Shown piece after piece: positions 51,791-63,460 of a DNA stretch of 64,000 nt. The DNA is taken from assembly GCF_051014685.1 (NCBI RefSeq), contig NW_027478527.1:310001-374000 (forward strand), read 5' to 3'. The notes under the pieces are model-generated. The model was not told the DNA's origin. It ran no database searches and saw only the letters and a list, made by a program, of their open reading frames with translations. Numbering within the stretch: position 1 is the stretch's first letter; every line of letters begins with the position of its first letter. This DNA comes from Ptiloglossa arizonensis. Taxonomy: Eukaryota; Arthropoda; Insecta; Hymenoptera; Colletidae. The translations under genes and the position numbers were made by a program.

Positions 51791-53705
51791 AAATTTTTCG
51801 CAATTCTGCTGATCCAAACGCTTAACCAGAATGGCCTAGGGAAAAAATACACATACCGCTGTAGTCGGGCGAGTGTCTACTTTCAGATGCAATAGGAATT
51901 TTTGGGTCAGGTCAATCCGTATGCGAGATATGGGAGTTTGAAGCCAAGAAATGGTTGAGGAGGCAAAAAATTTTTCGCAATTCTGCTGCTCCAAACGCTT
52001 AACCAGAATGGCCCAGGGAAAAAATACACATACCGTTGTAATCGGGCGAGTTTCTACTTTCAGACGCAGCAGGAATTTTTGGGTTTGGTCAATCCGTTCG
52101 CGAGATATGGGAGTTTGAAGGCAAGAAATGGTTGAGAAGGCAAAAAATTTTTCGCAATTCTGCTGCTTCAAACGCTTAACCAGAATGGCCTAGGGAAAAA
52201 ATGCACATACCGTTGTAATCGGGCGAGTTTCTACTTTCAGTTACAATAGGAATTTTTGGATCTGGTCAATCCGTTCGCGAGATATGGGACTTTGAAGCTA
52301 AGAAATGGTTCACAAGACAACAAATTTTTCGCACTTCTGCTGCTCCAATCGCTTAACCAGAATGGCCTAGGGAAAAAATACACATACCGTTGTAATCGGG
52401 CGAGTTTCTACTTTCAGATGCAATAGGAATTTTTGGGTTAGGTCAATCCGTTCGCGAGATATGGGACTTTGAAGCCAAGAAATGGTTGAGAAAGCAACAA
52501 ATTTTTCGCAATTCTGCTGCTTCAAACGCTTAACCAGAATGGCCTAGGGAAAAAATACACATACCGTTGTAATCGGTAGAGTTTCTACTTTCACAAACAA
52601 CAGGAATTTTTGGGTTTGGTCAATCCGTTCGCGAGATATGGGAGTTTGAAGCCAAGAAATGGTTGAGAAGGCAAAAAATTTTTCGCAATTCTGCTGCTCC
52701 AAACGCTTAACCAGAATGGCCTAGGGAAAAAATACACATACCGTTGTAATCGGTAGAGATTCTACTTTCACAAACAACAGGAATTTTTGGGTTTGGTCAA
52801 TCCGTTCGCGAGATATGGGACTTTGAAGCTAAGAAATGGTTGAAAAGACAACAAATTTTTCGCAATTTTGCTGCTCCAAACGCTTAACCAGAAAGGCCTA
52901 GGGGAAAAATACACATACCGTTGTAACCGGGCGAGTTTCTACTTTCAGATGCAATAGGAATTTTTGGGTTAGGTCAATCCGTTCGCGAGATATGGGAGTT
53001 TGAAGGCAAGAAATGGTTGAGAAGGCAAAAAATTTTTCGCAATTCTGCTGCTTCAAACGCTTAACCAGAATGGCCTAGGGAAAAAATACACATACCGTTG
53101 TAATCGGGCGAGTTTCTACTTTCAGTTACAATAGGAATTTTTGGATCTGGTCAATCCGTTCGCGAGATATGGGACTTTGAAGCTAAGAAATGGTTCACAA
53201 GACAACAAATTTTTCGCACTTCTGCTGCTCCAATCGCTTAACCAGAATGGCCTAGGGAAAAAATACACATACCGTTGTAATCGGGCGAGTTTCTACTTTC
53301 AGATGCAATAGGAATTTTTGGGTTAGGTCAATCCGTTCGCGAGATATGGGACTTTGAAGCCAAGAAATGGTTGAGAAAGCAACAAATTTTTCGCAATTCT
53401 GCTGCTTCAAACGCTTAACCAGAATGGCCTAGGGAAAAAATACACATACCGTTGTAATCGGTAGAGTTTCTACTTTCACAAACAACAGGAATTTTTGGGT
53501 TTGGTCAATCCGTTCGCGAGATATGGGAGTTTGAAGCCAAGAAATGGTTGAGAAGGCAAAAAATTTTTCGCAATTCTGCTGCTCCAAACGCTTAACCAGA
53601 ATGGCCTAGGGAAAAAATACACATACCGTTGTAATCGGTAGAGATTCTACTTTCACAAACAACAGGAATTTTTGGGTTTGGTCAATCCGTTCGCGAGATA
53701 TGGGA
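51791..53705. repeat. Right flank: further 885-bp units and rearranged junction
   Basis: 51,791 to about 51,985 matches 50,021-50,215 (offset 1,770). One monomer of GACGCAGCAG type follows, then 52,120-52,820 recurs at 53,005-53,705 (offset 885). The TTACAATAG/GGATCTGG tags at 52,241 and 53,126 belong here. ATGCACATACC near 52,200 is a private change. The order of parental offsets (1,770, 1,062, 1,947, 885) shows a patchwork built from the adjacent 5-mer HOR. Confidence 0.7.
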
Positions 53706-54809
53706 GTTTGAAGCCAAGAAATGGTTGAGAAGGCATAAAATTTTTCGCAATTCTGCTGCTCCAAACGCTTAACCAGAATGGCCCAGGGAAAAAATACACA
53801 TACCGTTGTAATCGGGCGAGTTTCTACTTTCAGACGCAGCAGGAATTTTTGGGTTTGGTCAATCCGTTCGCGAGATATGGGACTTTGAAGCTAAGAAATG
53901 GTTGAGAAGACAACAAATTTTTCGCAATTCTGCTGCTCCAAACGCTTAACCAGAATTGGGTAGGGAAAAAATACACATACCGTTGTAATCGGGCGAGTTT
54001 CTACTTTCAGATGCAATAGGAATTTTTGGGTTAGGTCAATCCGTTCGCGAGATATGGGAGTTTGAAGCCAAGAAATGGTAGAGAAGGCAAAAAATTGTTC
54101 ACAATTCTGCTGCTCCAAACGCTTAACCAGAATGGCCTAGGGAAAAAATACACATACCGTTGTAATCGGTAGAGTTTCTACTTTCACAAACAACAGGAAT
54201 TTTTGGGTTTGGTCAATCCGTTCGCGAGATATGGGAGTTTGAAGCCAAGAAATGGTTGAGAAGGCAAAAAATTTTTCGCAATTCTGCTGCTCCAAACGCT
54301 TAACCAGAATGGCCTAGGGAAAAAATACACATACCGTTGTAATCGGTAGAGATTCTACTTTCACAAACAACAGGAATTTTTGGGTTTGGTCAATCCGTTC
54401 GCGAGATATGGGAGTTTGAAGCCAAGAAATGGTTGAGAAGGCATAAAATTTTTCGCAATTCTGCTGATCCAAACGCTTAACCAGAATGGCCTAGGGAAAA
54501 AATACACATACCGCTGTAGTCGGGCGAGTGTCTACTTTCAGATGCAGTAGGAATTTTTGGGTCAGGTCAATCCGTATGCGAGATATGGGAGTTTGAAGCC
54601 AAGAAATGGTTGAGGAGGCAAAAAATTTTTCGCAATTCTGCTGCTCCAAACGCTTAACCAGAATGGCCCAGGGAAAAAATACACATACCGTTGTAATCGG
54701 GCGAGTTTCTACTTTCAGACGCAGCAGGAATTATTGGGTTTGGTCAATCCGTTCGCGAGATATGGGACTTTGAAGCCAAGAAATGGTTGAGAAGGCAAAA
54801 AATTTTTCG

Positions 54810-57640
54810 CAATTCTGCTGCTCCAAACGCTTAACCAGAATGGTCTAGGGAAAAAATACACATACCGTTGTAATCGGGCGAGTTTCTACTTTCAGATGCA
54901 ATAGGAATTTTGGGTTTGGTCAATCCGTTCGCGAGATATGGGACTTTGAAGCTAAGAAATGGTTGTGAAGACAACAAATTTTTCGCACTTCTGCTGCTCC
55001 AATCGCTTAACCAGAATGCCCTAGGGGAAAAATACGCATACCGTTGTAATCGGGCGAGTTTCTACTTTCAGACGCAGCAGGAATTTTGGGTTTGGTCAAT
55101 CCGTTCGCGAGATATGGGAGTTTGAAGCCAAGAAATGGTTGAGAAGGCAAAAAATTTTTCGCAATTCTGCTGCTCCAAACGCTTAACCAGAATGGCCCAG
55201 GGAAAAAATACACATACCGTTGTAATCGGGCGAGTTTCTACTTTCAGACGCAGCAGGAATTTTTGGGTTTGGTCAATCCGTTCGCGAGATATGGGACTTT
55301 GAAGCTAAGAAATGGTTGAGAAGACAACAAATTTTTCGCAATTCTGCTGCTCCAAACGCTTAACCAGAATTGGGTAGGGAAAAAATACACATACCGTTGT
55401 AATCGGGCGAGTTTCTACTTTCAGATGCAATAGGAATTTTTGGGTTAGGTCAATCCGTTCGCGAGATATGGGAGTTTGAAGCCAAGAAATGGTAGAGAAG
55501 GCAAAAAATTGTTCACAATTCTGCTGCTCCAAACGCTTAACCAGAATGGCTTAGGGAAAAAATACACATACCGTTGTAATCGGGCGAGGATCTACTTTCA
55601 GATGCAATAGGAATTTTTGGGTTAGGTCAATCCGTTCGCCAGATATGGGGGTTTGAAGCCAAGAAATGGTTGAGAAGGCAAAAAATTTTTCGCAATTCTG
55701 CTGCTTCAAACGCTTAACCAGAATGGTCTAGGGAAAAAATACACATACCGTTGTAATCGGGCGAGTTTCTACTTTCAGATGCAATAGGAATTTTGGGTTT
55801 GGTCAATCCGTTCGCGAGATATGGGACTTTGAAGCTAAGAAATGGTTGTGAAGACAACAAATTTTTCGCACTTCTGCTGCTCCAATCGCTTAACCAGAAT
55901 GCCCTAGGGGAAAAATACGCATACCGTTGTAATCGGGCGAGTTTCTACTTTCAGACGCAGCAGGAATTTTGGGTTTGGTCATTCCGTTCGCGAGATATGG
56001 GAGTTTGAAGCCAAGAAATGGTTGAGAAGGCAAAAAATTTTTCGCAATTCTGCTGCTCCAAACGCTTAACCAGAAAGGCCTAGGGGAAAAATACACATAC
56101 CGCTGTAGTCGGGCGAGTGTCTACTTTCAGATACAATAGGAATTTTTGGGACAGGTCAATCCGTATGCGAGATATGGGAGTTTGAAGCCAAGAAATGGTT
56201 GAGGAGCAAAAAATTTTTCGCAATTCTGCTGCTCCAAACGCTTAACCAGAATGGTCTAGGGAAAAAATACACATACCGTTGTAATCGGGCGAGTTTCTAC
56301 TTTCAGATGCAATAGGAATTTTGGGTTTGGTCAATCCGTTCGCGAGATATGGGACTTTGAAGCTAAGAAATGGTTGTGAAGACAACAAATTTTTCGCACT
56401 TCTGCTGCTCCAATCGCTTAACCAGAATGCCCTAGGGGAAAAATACGCATACCGTTGTAATCGGGCGAGTTTCTACTTTCAGACGCAGCAGGAATTTTGG
56501 GTTTGGTCAATCCGTTCGCGAGATATGGGAGTTTGAAGCCAAGAAATGGTTGAGAAGACAAAAAATTTTTCGCAATTCTGCTGCTCCAAACGCTTAACCA
56601 GAATGGCCCAGGGAAAAAATACACATACCGTTGTAATCGGGCGAGTTTCTACTTTCAGACGCAGCAGGAATTTTTGGGTTTGGTCAATCCGTTCGCGAGA
56701 TATGGGACTTTGAAGCTAAGAAATGGTTGAGAAGACAACAAATTTTTCGCAATTCTGCTGCTCCAAACGCTTAACCAGAATTGGGTAGGGAAAAAATACA
56801 CATACCGTTGTAATCGGGCGAGTTTCTACTTTCAGATGCAATAGGAATTTTTGGGTTAGGTCAATCCGTTCGCGAGATATGGGAGTTTGAAGCCAAGAAA
56901 TGGTAGAGAAGGCAAAAAATTGTTCACAATTCTGCTGCTCCAAACGCTTAACCAGAATGGCTTAGGGAAAAAATACACATACCGTTGTAATCGGGCGAGG
57001 ATCTACTTTCAGATGCAATAGGAATTTTTGGGTTAGGTCAATCCGTTCGCCAGATATGGGGGTTTGAAGCCAAGAAATGGTTGAGAAGGCAAAAAATTTT
57101 TCGCAATTCTGCTGCTTCAAACGCTTAACCAGAATGGTCTAGGGAAAAAATACACATACCGTTGTAATCGGGCGAGTTTCTACTTTCAGATGCAATAGGA
57201 ATTTTGGGTTTGGTCAATCCGTTCGCGAGATATGGGACTTTGAAGCTAAGAAATGGTTGTGAAGACAACAAATTTTTCGCACTTCTGCTGCTCCAATCGC
57301 TTAACCAGAATGCCCTAGGGGAAAAATACGCATACCGTTGTAATCGGGCGAGTTTCTACTTTCAGACGCAGCAGGAATTTTGGGTTTGGTCATTCCGTTC
57401 GCGAGATATGGGAGTTTGAAGCCAAGAAATGGTTGAGAAGGCAAAAAATTTTTCGCAATTCTGCTGCTCCAAACGCTTAACCAGAAAGGCCTAGGGGAAA
57501 AATACACATACCGCTGTAGTCGGGCGAGTGTCTACTTTCAGATGCAATAGGAATTTTTGGGCCAGGTCAATCCGTATGCGAGATATGGGAGTTTGAAGCC
57601 AAGAAATGGTTGAGGAGCAAAAAATTTTTCGCAATTCTGC
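54810..57640. repeat. 1,411-bp (8-monomer) HOR, two tandem copies
   Basis: About 54,810-56,220 recurs as 56,221-57,640 at 1,411 bp. Markers include GAATTGGGTAGGG, GGCTTAGGG with GGCGAGGATC, GTTCGCCAGATATGGGGG, and a GAAAGGCCTAGGGG/GCTGTAGTC monomer. A third, shortened unit follows to about 58,860 with one or more monomers missing (offsets 1,413 then 1,237). Noted differences: GAAGACAAAAAATT near 56,553, and GGGACAGG against GGGCCAGG near 56,150/57,560. Confidence 0.8.
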
Positions 57641-60600
57641 TGCTCCAAACGCTTAACCAGAATGGCCTAGGGAAAAAATACACATACCGTTGTAATCGGG
57701 CGAGGTTCTACTTTCAGATGCAATAGGAATTTTTGGGTTAGGTCAATCCGTTCGCGAGATATGGGAGTTTGAAGGCAAGAAATGGTTGAGAAGGCAAAAA
57801 ATTTTTCGCAATTCTGCTGCTTCAAACGCTTAACCAGAATGGCCTAGGGAAAAAATACACATACCGTTGTAATCGGGCGAGATTCTACTTTCAGTTACAA
57901 TAGGAATTTTTGGGTTAGGTCAATCCGTTCGCGAGATATGGGAGTTTGAAGGCAAGAAATGGTTGAGAAGGCAAAAAATTTTTCGCAATTCTGCTGCTTC
58001 AAACGCTTAACCAGAATGGCCTAGGGAAAAAATACACATACCGTTGTAATCGGTAGAGTTTCTACTTTCACAAACAACAGGAATTTTTGGGTTTGGTCAA
58101 TCCGTTCGCGAGATATGGGACTTTGAAGCTAAGAAATGGTTGAGAAGACAACAAATTTTTCGCAATTCTGCTGCTCCAAACGCTTAACCAGAATTGGGTA
58201 GGGAAAAAATACACATACCGTTGTAATCGGGCGAGTTTCTACTTTCAGATGCAATAGGAATTTTTGGGTTAGGTCAATCCGTTCGCGAGATATGGGAGTT
58301 TGAAGCCAAGAAATGGTAGAGAAGGCAAAAAATTGTTCACAATTCTGCTGCTCCAAACGCTTAACCAGAATGGCTTAGGGAAAAAATACACATACCGTTG
58401 TAATCGGGCGAGGATCTACTTTCAGATGCAATAGGAATTTTTGGGTTAGGTCAATCCGTTCGCGAGATATGGGACTTTGAAGCTAAGAAATGGTTGTGAA
58501 GACAACAAATTTTTCGCAATTCTGCTGCTCCAATCGCTTAACCAGAATGCCCTAGGGGAAAAATACGCATACCGTTGTAATCGGGCGAGTTTCTACTTTC
58601 AGACGCAGCAGGAATTTTGGGTTTGGTCATTCCGTTCGCGAGATATGGGAGTTTGAAGCCAAGAAATGGTTGAGAAGGCAAAAAATTTTTCGCAATTCTG
58701 CTGCTCCAAACGCTTAACCAGAAAGGCCTAGGGGAAAAATACACATACCGCTGTAGTCGGGCGAGTGTCTACTTTCAGATGCAATAGGAATTTTTGGGCC
58801 AGGTCAATCCGTATGCGAGATATGGGAGTTTGAAGCCAAGAAATGGTTGAGGAGCAAAAAATTTTTCGCAATTCTGCTGCTCCAAACGTTTAACCAGAAT
58901 GGCCTAGGGAAAAAATACACATACCGTTGTAATCGGGCGAGGTTCTACTTTCAGATGCAATAGGAATTTTTGGGTTAGGTCAATCCGTTCGCGAGATATG
59001 GGAGTTTGAAGGCAAGAAATGGTTGAGAAGGCAAAAAATTATTCGCAATTCTGCTGCTTCAAACGCTTAACCAGAATGGCCTAGGGAAAAAATACACATA
59101 CCGTTGTAATCGGGCGAGATTCTACTTTCAGTTACAATAGGAATTTTTGGGTTAGGTCAATCCGTTCGCGAGATATGGGAGTTTGAAGGCAAGAAATGGT
59201 TGAGAAGGCAAAAAATTTTTCGCAATTCTGCTGCTTCAAACGCTTAACCAGAATGGCCTAGGGAAAAAATACACATACCGTTGTAATCGGTAGAGTTTCT
59301 ACTTTCACAAACAACAGGAATTTTTGGGTTTGGTCAATCCGTTCGCGAGATATGGGAGTTTGAAGCCAAGAAATGGTTGAGAAGGCAAAAAATTTTTCGC
59401 AATTCTGCTGCTCCAAACGCTTAACCAGAATGGCCTAGGGAAAAAATACACGTACCGTTGTAATCGGGCGAGGTTCTACTCTCAGATGCAATAGGAATTT
59501 TTGGGTTAGGTCAATCCGTTCGCGAGATATGGGAGTTTGAAGCCAAGAAATGGTTGAGAAGGCAAAAAATTTTTCGCAATTCTGCTGCTACAAACGCTTA
59601 ACCAGAATGGCCTAGGGAAAAAATACGCACACCCATGTAATCGGGCGAGTTTCTACTTTCAGACGCAGAAGGAATTTTTGGGTTTGGTCAATCCGTTCGC
59701 GAGATATGGGACTTTGAATCTAAGAAATGGTTGAGAAGAGAACAAATTTTTCGCAATTCTTCTGCTCCAAACGCTTAACCAGAGTGGGCTAGGGAAAAAA
59801 TACACATACCGTTGTAATCGGTAGAGATTCTACTTTCACAAACAACAGGAATTTTTGGGTTTGCTCAATCTGTTCGCGAGATATGGGAGTTTGAAGCTAA
59901 GAAACGGTTGAGAAGGCAAAAAAATTTTCGCAATTCTGCTGCTCCAAACGCTTAACCAGAATGGCCTAGGGAAAAAATACACATACCGTTGTAATCGGGC
60001 GAGGTTCTACTTTCAGATGCAATAGGAATTTTTGGGATAGGTCAATCCGTTCGCGAGATATGGGAGTTTGAAGGCAAGAAATGGTTGAGAAGGCAAAAAA
60101 TTTTTCGCAATTCTGCTGCTTCAAACGCTTAACCAGAATGGCCTAGGGAAAAAATACACATACCGTTGTAATCGGGCGAGTTTCTACTTTCAGTTACAAT
60201 AGGAATTTTTGGATCTGGTCAATCCGTTCGCGAGATATGGGACTTTGAAGCTAAGAAATGGTTCACAAGACAACAAATTTTTCGCACTTCTGCTGCTCCA
60301 ATCGCTTAACCAGAATGGCCTAGGGAAAAAATACACATACCGTTGTAATCGGGCGAGTTTCTACTTTCAGATGCAATAGGAATTTTGGGTTTGGTCAATC
60401 CGTTCGCGAGGTATGGGACTTTGAAGCTAAGAAATGGTTGAGAAGACAACAAATTTTTCGCAATTCTGCTGCTCCAAACGCTTAACCAGAATGGGGTAGG
60501 GAAAAAATACACATACCGTTGTAATCTGGCGAGTTTCTGCTTTCAGACGCAGCAGGAATTTTTGGGTTTGGTCAATCCGTTCGCGAGATATGGGACTTTG

Positions 60601-60900
60601 AAGCCAAGAAATGGTTGAGAAGGCAAAAAATTTTTCACAATTCTGCTGCTCCAAACGCTTAACCAGAATGGCCCAGGGAAAAAATACACATACCGTTGTA
60701 ATCTGGCGAGTTTCTGCTTTCAGACGCAGCAGGAATTTTTGGGTTTGGTCAATCCATTCGCGAGATGTGGGAGTTTGAAGCCAAGAAATGGTAGAGAAGG
60801 CAAAAAATTGTTCACAATTCTGCTGCTCCAAACGCTTAACCAGAATGGCCTAGGGAAAAAATACACATACCGTTGTAATCGGGCGAGTTTCTACTTTCAG
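57641..60900. repeat. Mosaic flank without a clear long HOR
   Basis: This stretch contains monomers from several subfamilies: GAAGGCAAG with CTGCTTCAAACG, TTACAATAG with GGCGAGATTC, CGGTAGAG with CAAACAACAG, and a GCACACCCATG monomer near 59,628 that otherwise resembles left-domain GCACACCC copies. It has local pairs (for example 57,700-58,060 with 58,920-59,280) but no repeating unit over several kilobases. I see no gene or unrelated insert. Confidence 0.65.
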
Positions 60901-62560
60901 ATGCAATAGGAATTTTGGGTGTGGTCTATCCGTTCGCGAGATATGGGACTTTGAAGCTAAGAAATGGTTGTGAAGACAACAAATTTTTCGCACTTCTGCT
61001 GCTCCAATCGCTTAACCAGAATGCCCTAGGGGAAAAATACGCATACCGTTGTAATCGGGCGAGTTTCTACTTTCAGACGCAGCAGGAATTTTGGGTTTGG
61101 TCATTCCGTTCGCGAGATATGGGAGTTTGAAGCCAAGAAATGGTTGAGAAGGCAAAAAATTTTTCACAATTCTGCTGCTCCAAACGCTTAACCAGAATGG
61201 CCCAGGGAAAAAATACACATACCGTTGTAATCTGGCGAGTTTCTGCTTTCAGACGCAGCAGGAATTTTTGGGTTTGGTCAATCCGTTCGCGAGATATGGG
61301 ACTTTGAAGCCAAGAAATGGTTGAGAAGGCAACAAATTTTTCGCAATTCTGCTGCTTCAAACGCTTAACCAGAATGGCCTAGGGAAAAAATACACATACC
61401 GTTGTAATCGGTAGAGTTTCTACTTTCACAAACAACAGGAATTTTTGGGTTTGGTCAATCCGTTCGCGAGATATGGGAGTTTGAAGCCAAGAAATGGTTG
61501 AGTAGGCAAAAAATTTTTAGCAATTCTACTGCTCCAAACGCTTAACCAGAATGGTCTAGGGAAAAAATACACATACCGTTGTAATCGGGCGAGTTTCTAC
61601 TTTCAGATGCAATAGGAATTTTGGGTTTGGTCAATCCGTTCGCGAGATATGGGACTTTGAAGCTAAGAAATGGTTGTGAAGACAACAAATTTTTCGCACT
61701 TCTGCTGCTCCAATCGCTTAACCAGAATGCCCTAGGGGAAAAATACGCATACCGTTGTAATCGGGCGAGTTTCTACTTTCAGACGCAGCAGGAATTTTGG
61801 GTTTGGTCATTCCGTTCGCCCGATATGGGAGTTTGAAGCCAAGAAATGGTTGAGAAGGCAAAAAATTTTTCGCAATTCTGCTGCTCCAAACGCTTAACCA
61901 GAATGGCCCAGGGAAAAAATACACATACCGTTGTAATCTGGCGAGTTTCTACTTTCAGACGCAGCAGGAATTTTTGGGTGTGGTCAATCCGTTCGCGAGG
62001 TATGGGACTTTGAAGCTAAGAAATGGTTGAGAAGACAACAAATTTTTCGCAATTCTGCTGCTCCAAACGCTTAACCAGAATGGGGTAGGGAAAAAATACA
62101 CATACCGTTGTAATCGGGAGAGTTTCTACTTTCACAAGCAACAGGAATTTTTGGGTTTGGTCAATCCGTTCGCGAGATATGGGAGTTTGAAGCCAAGAAA
62201 TGGTAGGGAAGGCAAAAAATTGTTCACAATTCTGCTGCTCCAAACGCTTAACCAGAATGGCCTAGGGAAAAAATACACATACCGTTGTAATCGGGCGAGT
62301 TTCTACTTTCAGATGCAATAGGAATTTTGGGTTTGGTCAATCCGTTCGCGAGATATGGGACTTTGAAGCTAAGAAATGGTTGTGAAGACAACAAATTTTT
62401 CGCACTTCTGCTGCTCCAATCGCTTAACCAGAATGCCCTAGGGGAAAAATACGCATACCGTTGTAATCGGGCGAGTTTCTACTTTCAGACGCAGCAGGAA
62501 TTTTGGGTTTGGTCATTCCGTTCGCGAGATATGGGAGTTTGAAGCCAAGAAATGGTTCAG
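60850..62560. repeat. 706-bp (4-monomer) HOR, about 2.4 units
   Basis: The GCCCTAGGGG monomer and its 176-bp neighbours recur at 61,020, 61,726 and 62,432, each 706 bp apart (two 177-bp and two 176-bp copies). The same 4-mer is the building block of the 22-48 kb core. Here units are less alike: one uses GAGTTTCTGCTTTC, another AGTAGGCAAAAAATTTTTAGC near 61,502, and one has lost the palindrome (GTTCGCCCGATATGG near 61,815). Confidence 0.7.
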
Positions 62561-63338
62561 AAGGCAAAAAATTTTTCGCAATTCTGCTGCTCCAAACGCT
62601 TAACCAGAATGGGGTAGGGAAATGATACACATACCGTTGTAATCGGGAGAGTTTCTACTTTCAGATGCAATAGGAATTTTTGGGTTAGGTCAATCCGTTC
62701 GCGAGATATGGGGGTTTGAAGCCAAGAAATGGTTGAGAAGGCAAAAAATTTTTCGCAATTCTGCTGCTTCAAACGCTTAACCAGAATGGTCTAGGGAAAA
62801 AATACACATACCGTTGTAATCGGGCGAGTTTCTACTTTCAGATGCAATAGGAATTTTGGGTTTGGTCAATCCGTTCGCGAGATATGGGACTTTGAAGCTA
62901 AGAAATGGTTGTGAAGACAACAAATTTTTCGCACTTCTGCTGTTCCAATCGCTTAACCAGAATGCCCTAGGGGAAAAATACGCATACCGTTGTAATCGGG
63001 CGAGTTTCTACTTTCAGTTACAATAGGAATTTATGGGTTCGGTCAATCCGTTCGCGAGATATGGGACTTTGAAGGTAAGAAAAGGTTGACAGGACAACAA
63101 ATTTTTCGCACTTCTGCTGCTCCAAACGCTTAACCAGAATGGGGTAGGGAAAAAATACACATACCGTTGTAATCGGGCGAGTTTCTACTTTCAGATGCAA
63201 TAGGAATTTTTGGGTTAGGTCAATCCGTTCGCGAGATATGGGAGTTTGAAGCCAAAAAATGGTTGAGAAGGCAAAAAATTTTTCGCAATTCTGCTGCTCC
63301 AAACGCTTAACCAGAATGGCCTAGGGAAAAAATACACA

Positions 63339-63355
63339 TACCGTTGTAATCGGGC
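63339..63355 (+). other. CENP-B-box-like 17-bp motif (reference copy; present in most monomers)
   Basis: The 17 bases TACCGTTGTAATCGGGC, aligned to the mammalian CENP-B box YTTCGTTGGAARCGGGA, match at 12 of 17 positions. They match 7 of the 9 positions considered essential for CENP-B binding (C, G, A and CGGG kept; the TT pair replaced by AC). The motif recurs once per monomer with subfamily variants, including forms with GTCG, GCTG or TCTGG. CENP-B-like proteins bind such boxes in mammals, and box-like motifs have been reported in other satellites. Binding here is inference only, and a chance match at this level is possible. Confidence 0.4.
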
Positions 63356-63370
63356 GAGTTTCTACTTTCA

Positions 63371-63380
63371 GACGCAATAG
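63371..63380 (+). other. Variable 10-bp cassette within the monomer
   Basis: Positions 51-60 of the monomer are much more variable than their surroundings. Forms seen include GATGCAATAG, GACGCAGCAG, GACGCAGAAG, GTTACAATAG, CAAGCAACAG, CAAACAACAG and GACGCAGCTG. The flanks TCTACTTTCA and GGAATTTTTGGG are nearly invariant. The cassette forms are linked to other diagnostic bases (for example CAAACAACAG goes with CGGTAGAG upstream), so the cassette is a convenient subfamily tag for reading HOR structure. Confidence 0.8.
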
Positions 63381-63405
63381 GAATTTTTGGGTTAGGTCAA
63401 TCCGT

Positions 63406-63411
63406 TCGCGA
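63406..63411 (+). other. TCGCGA palindrome, one per monomer
   Basis: A 6-bp palindrome containing two overlapping CpGs lies in the highly conserved core ATCCGTTCGCGAGATATGGG. It is kept in nearly all copies; exceptions include GTATGCGAG near 18,170, GTTAGCGAG near 6,846, GTACGCGAG near 9,327 (where the hexamer shifts to ACGCGA) and GTTCGCCCG near 61,815. It gives a restriction-type landmark once per repeat and a site for testing methylation. Confidence 0.85.
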
Positions 63412-63449
63412 GATATGGGAGTTTGAAGCCAAGAAATGGTTGAGAAGGC

Positions 63450-63460
63450 AAAAAATTTTT
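63450..63460 (+). other. A6T5 tract, one per monomer
   Basis: A run of six A followed by five T sits at monomer positions 130-140, with further A6 (7-12) and T5 (64-68) runs in the same monomer. A/T tracts of this kind are known to stiffen or bend DNA and to influence nucleosome placement. Some subfamilies interrupt the tract (ACAAATTTTT, AAAAATTGTT, CATAAAATTTTT). Confidence 0.75.

Noticed and set aside
63389..63397. GGGTTAGG and CCCTAGGG resemble telomeric repeat units
   Set aside because: Each is a single partial unit per monomer, not a tandem run, and is altered to GGGTTTGG, GGGTCTGG or GGGATAGG in many copies.
63406..63411. TCGCGA palindrome as a specific regulatory operator
   Set aside because: It occurs in almost every monomer with no copy-specific context, so there is nothing to regulate locally. 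Kept only as a landmark.
63437..63447. TGGTTGAGAAG fits the RNA polymerase III A-box consensus TRGYNNANNNG
   Set aside because: The consensus is so loose that a match somewhere in 177 bp on either strand is expected about one time in three. No convincing B box follows; GTTCGCGAG lacks the required A and C.
63411..63450. Possible similarity to the Brassicaceae ~178-bp centromeric satellite (ATATGG(G)ACTTTG and GAGAAG-CAA stretches)
   Set aside because: From memory only short matches align and the rest of the monomer does not. The resemblance is too weak to assign a plant family. A consensus search would decide.
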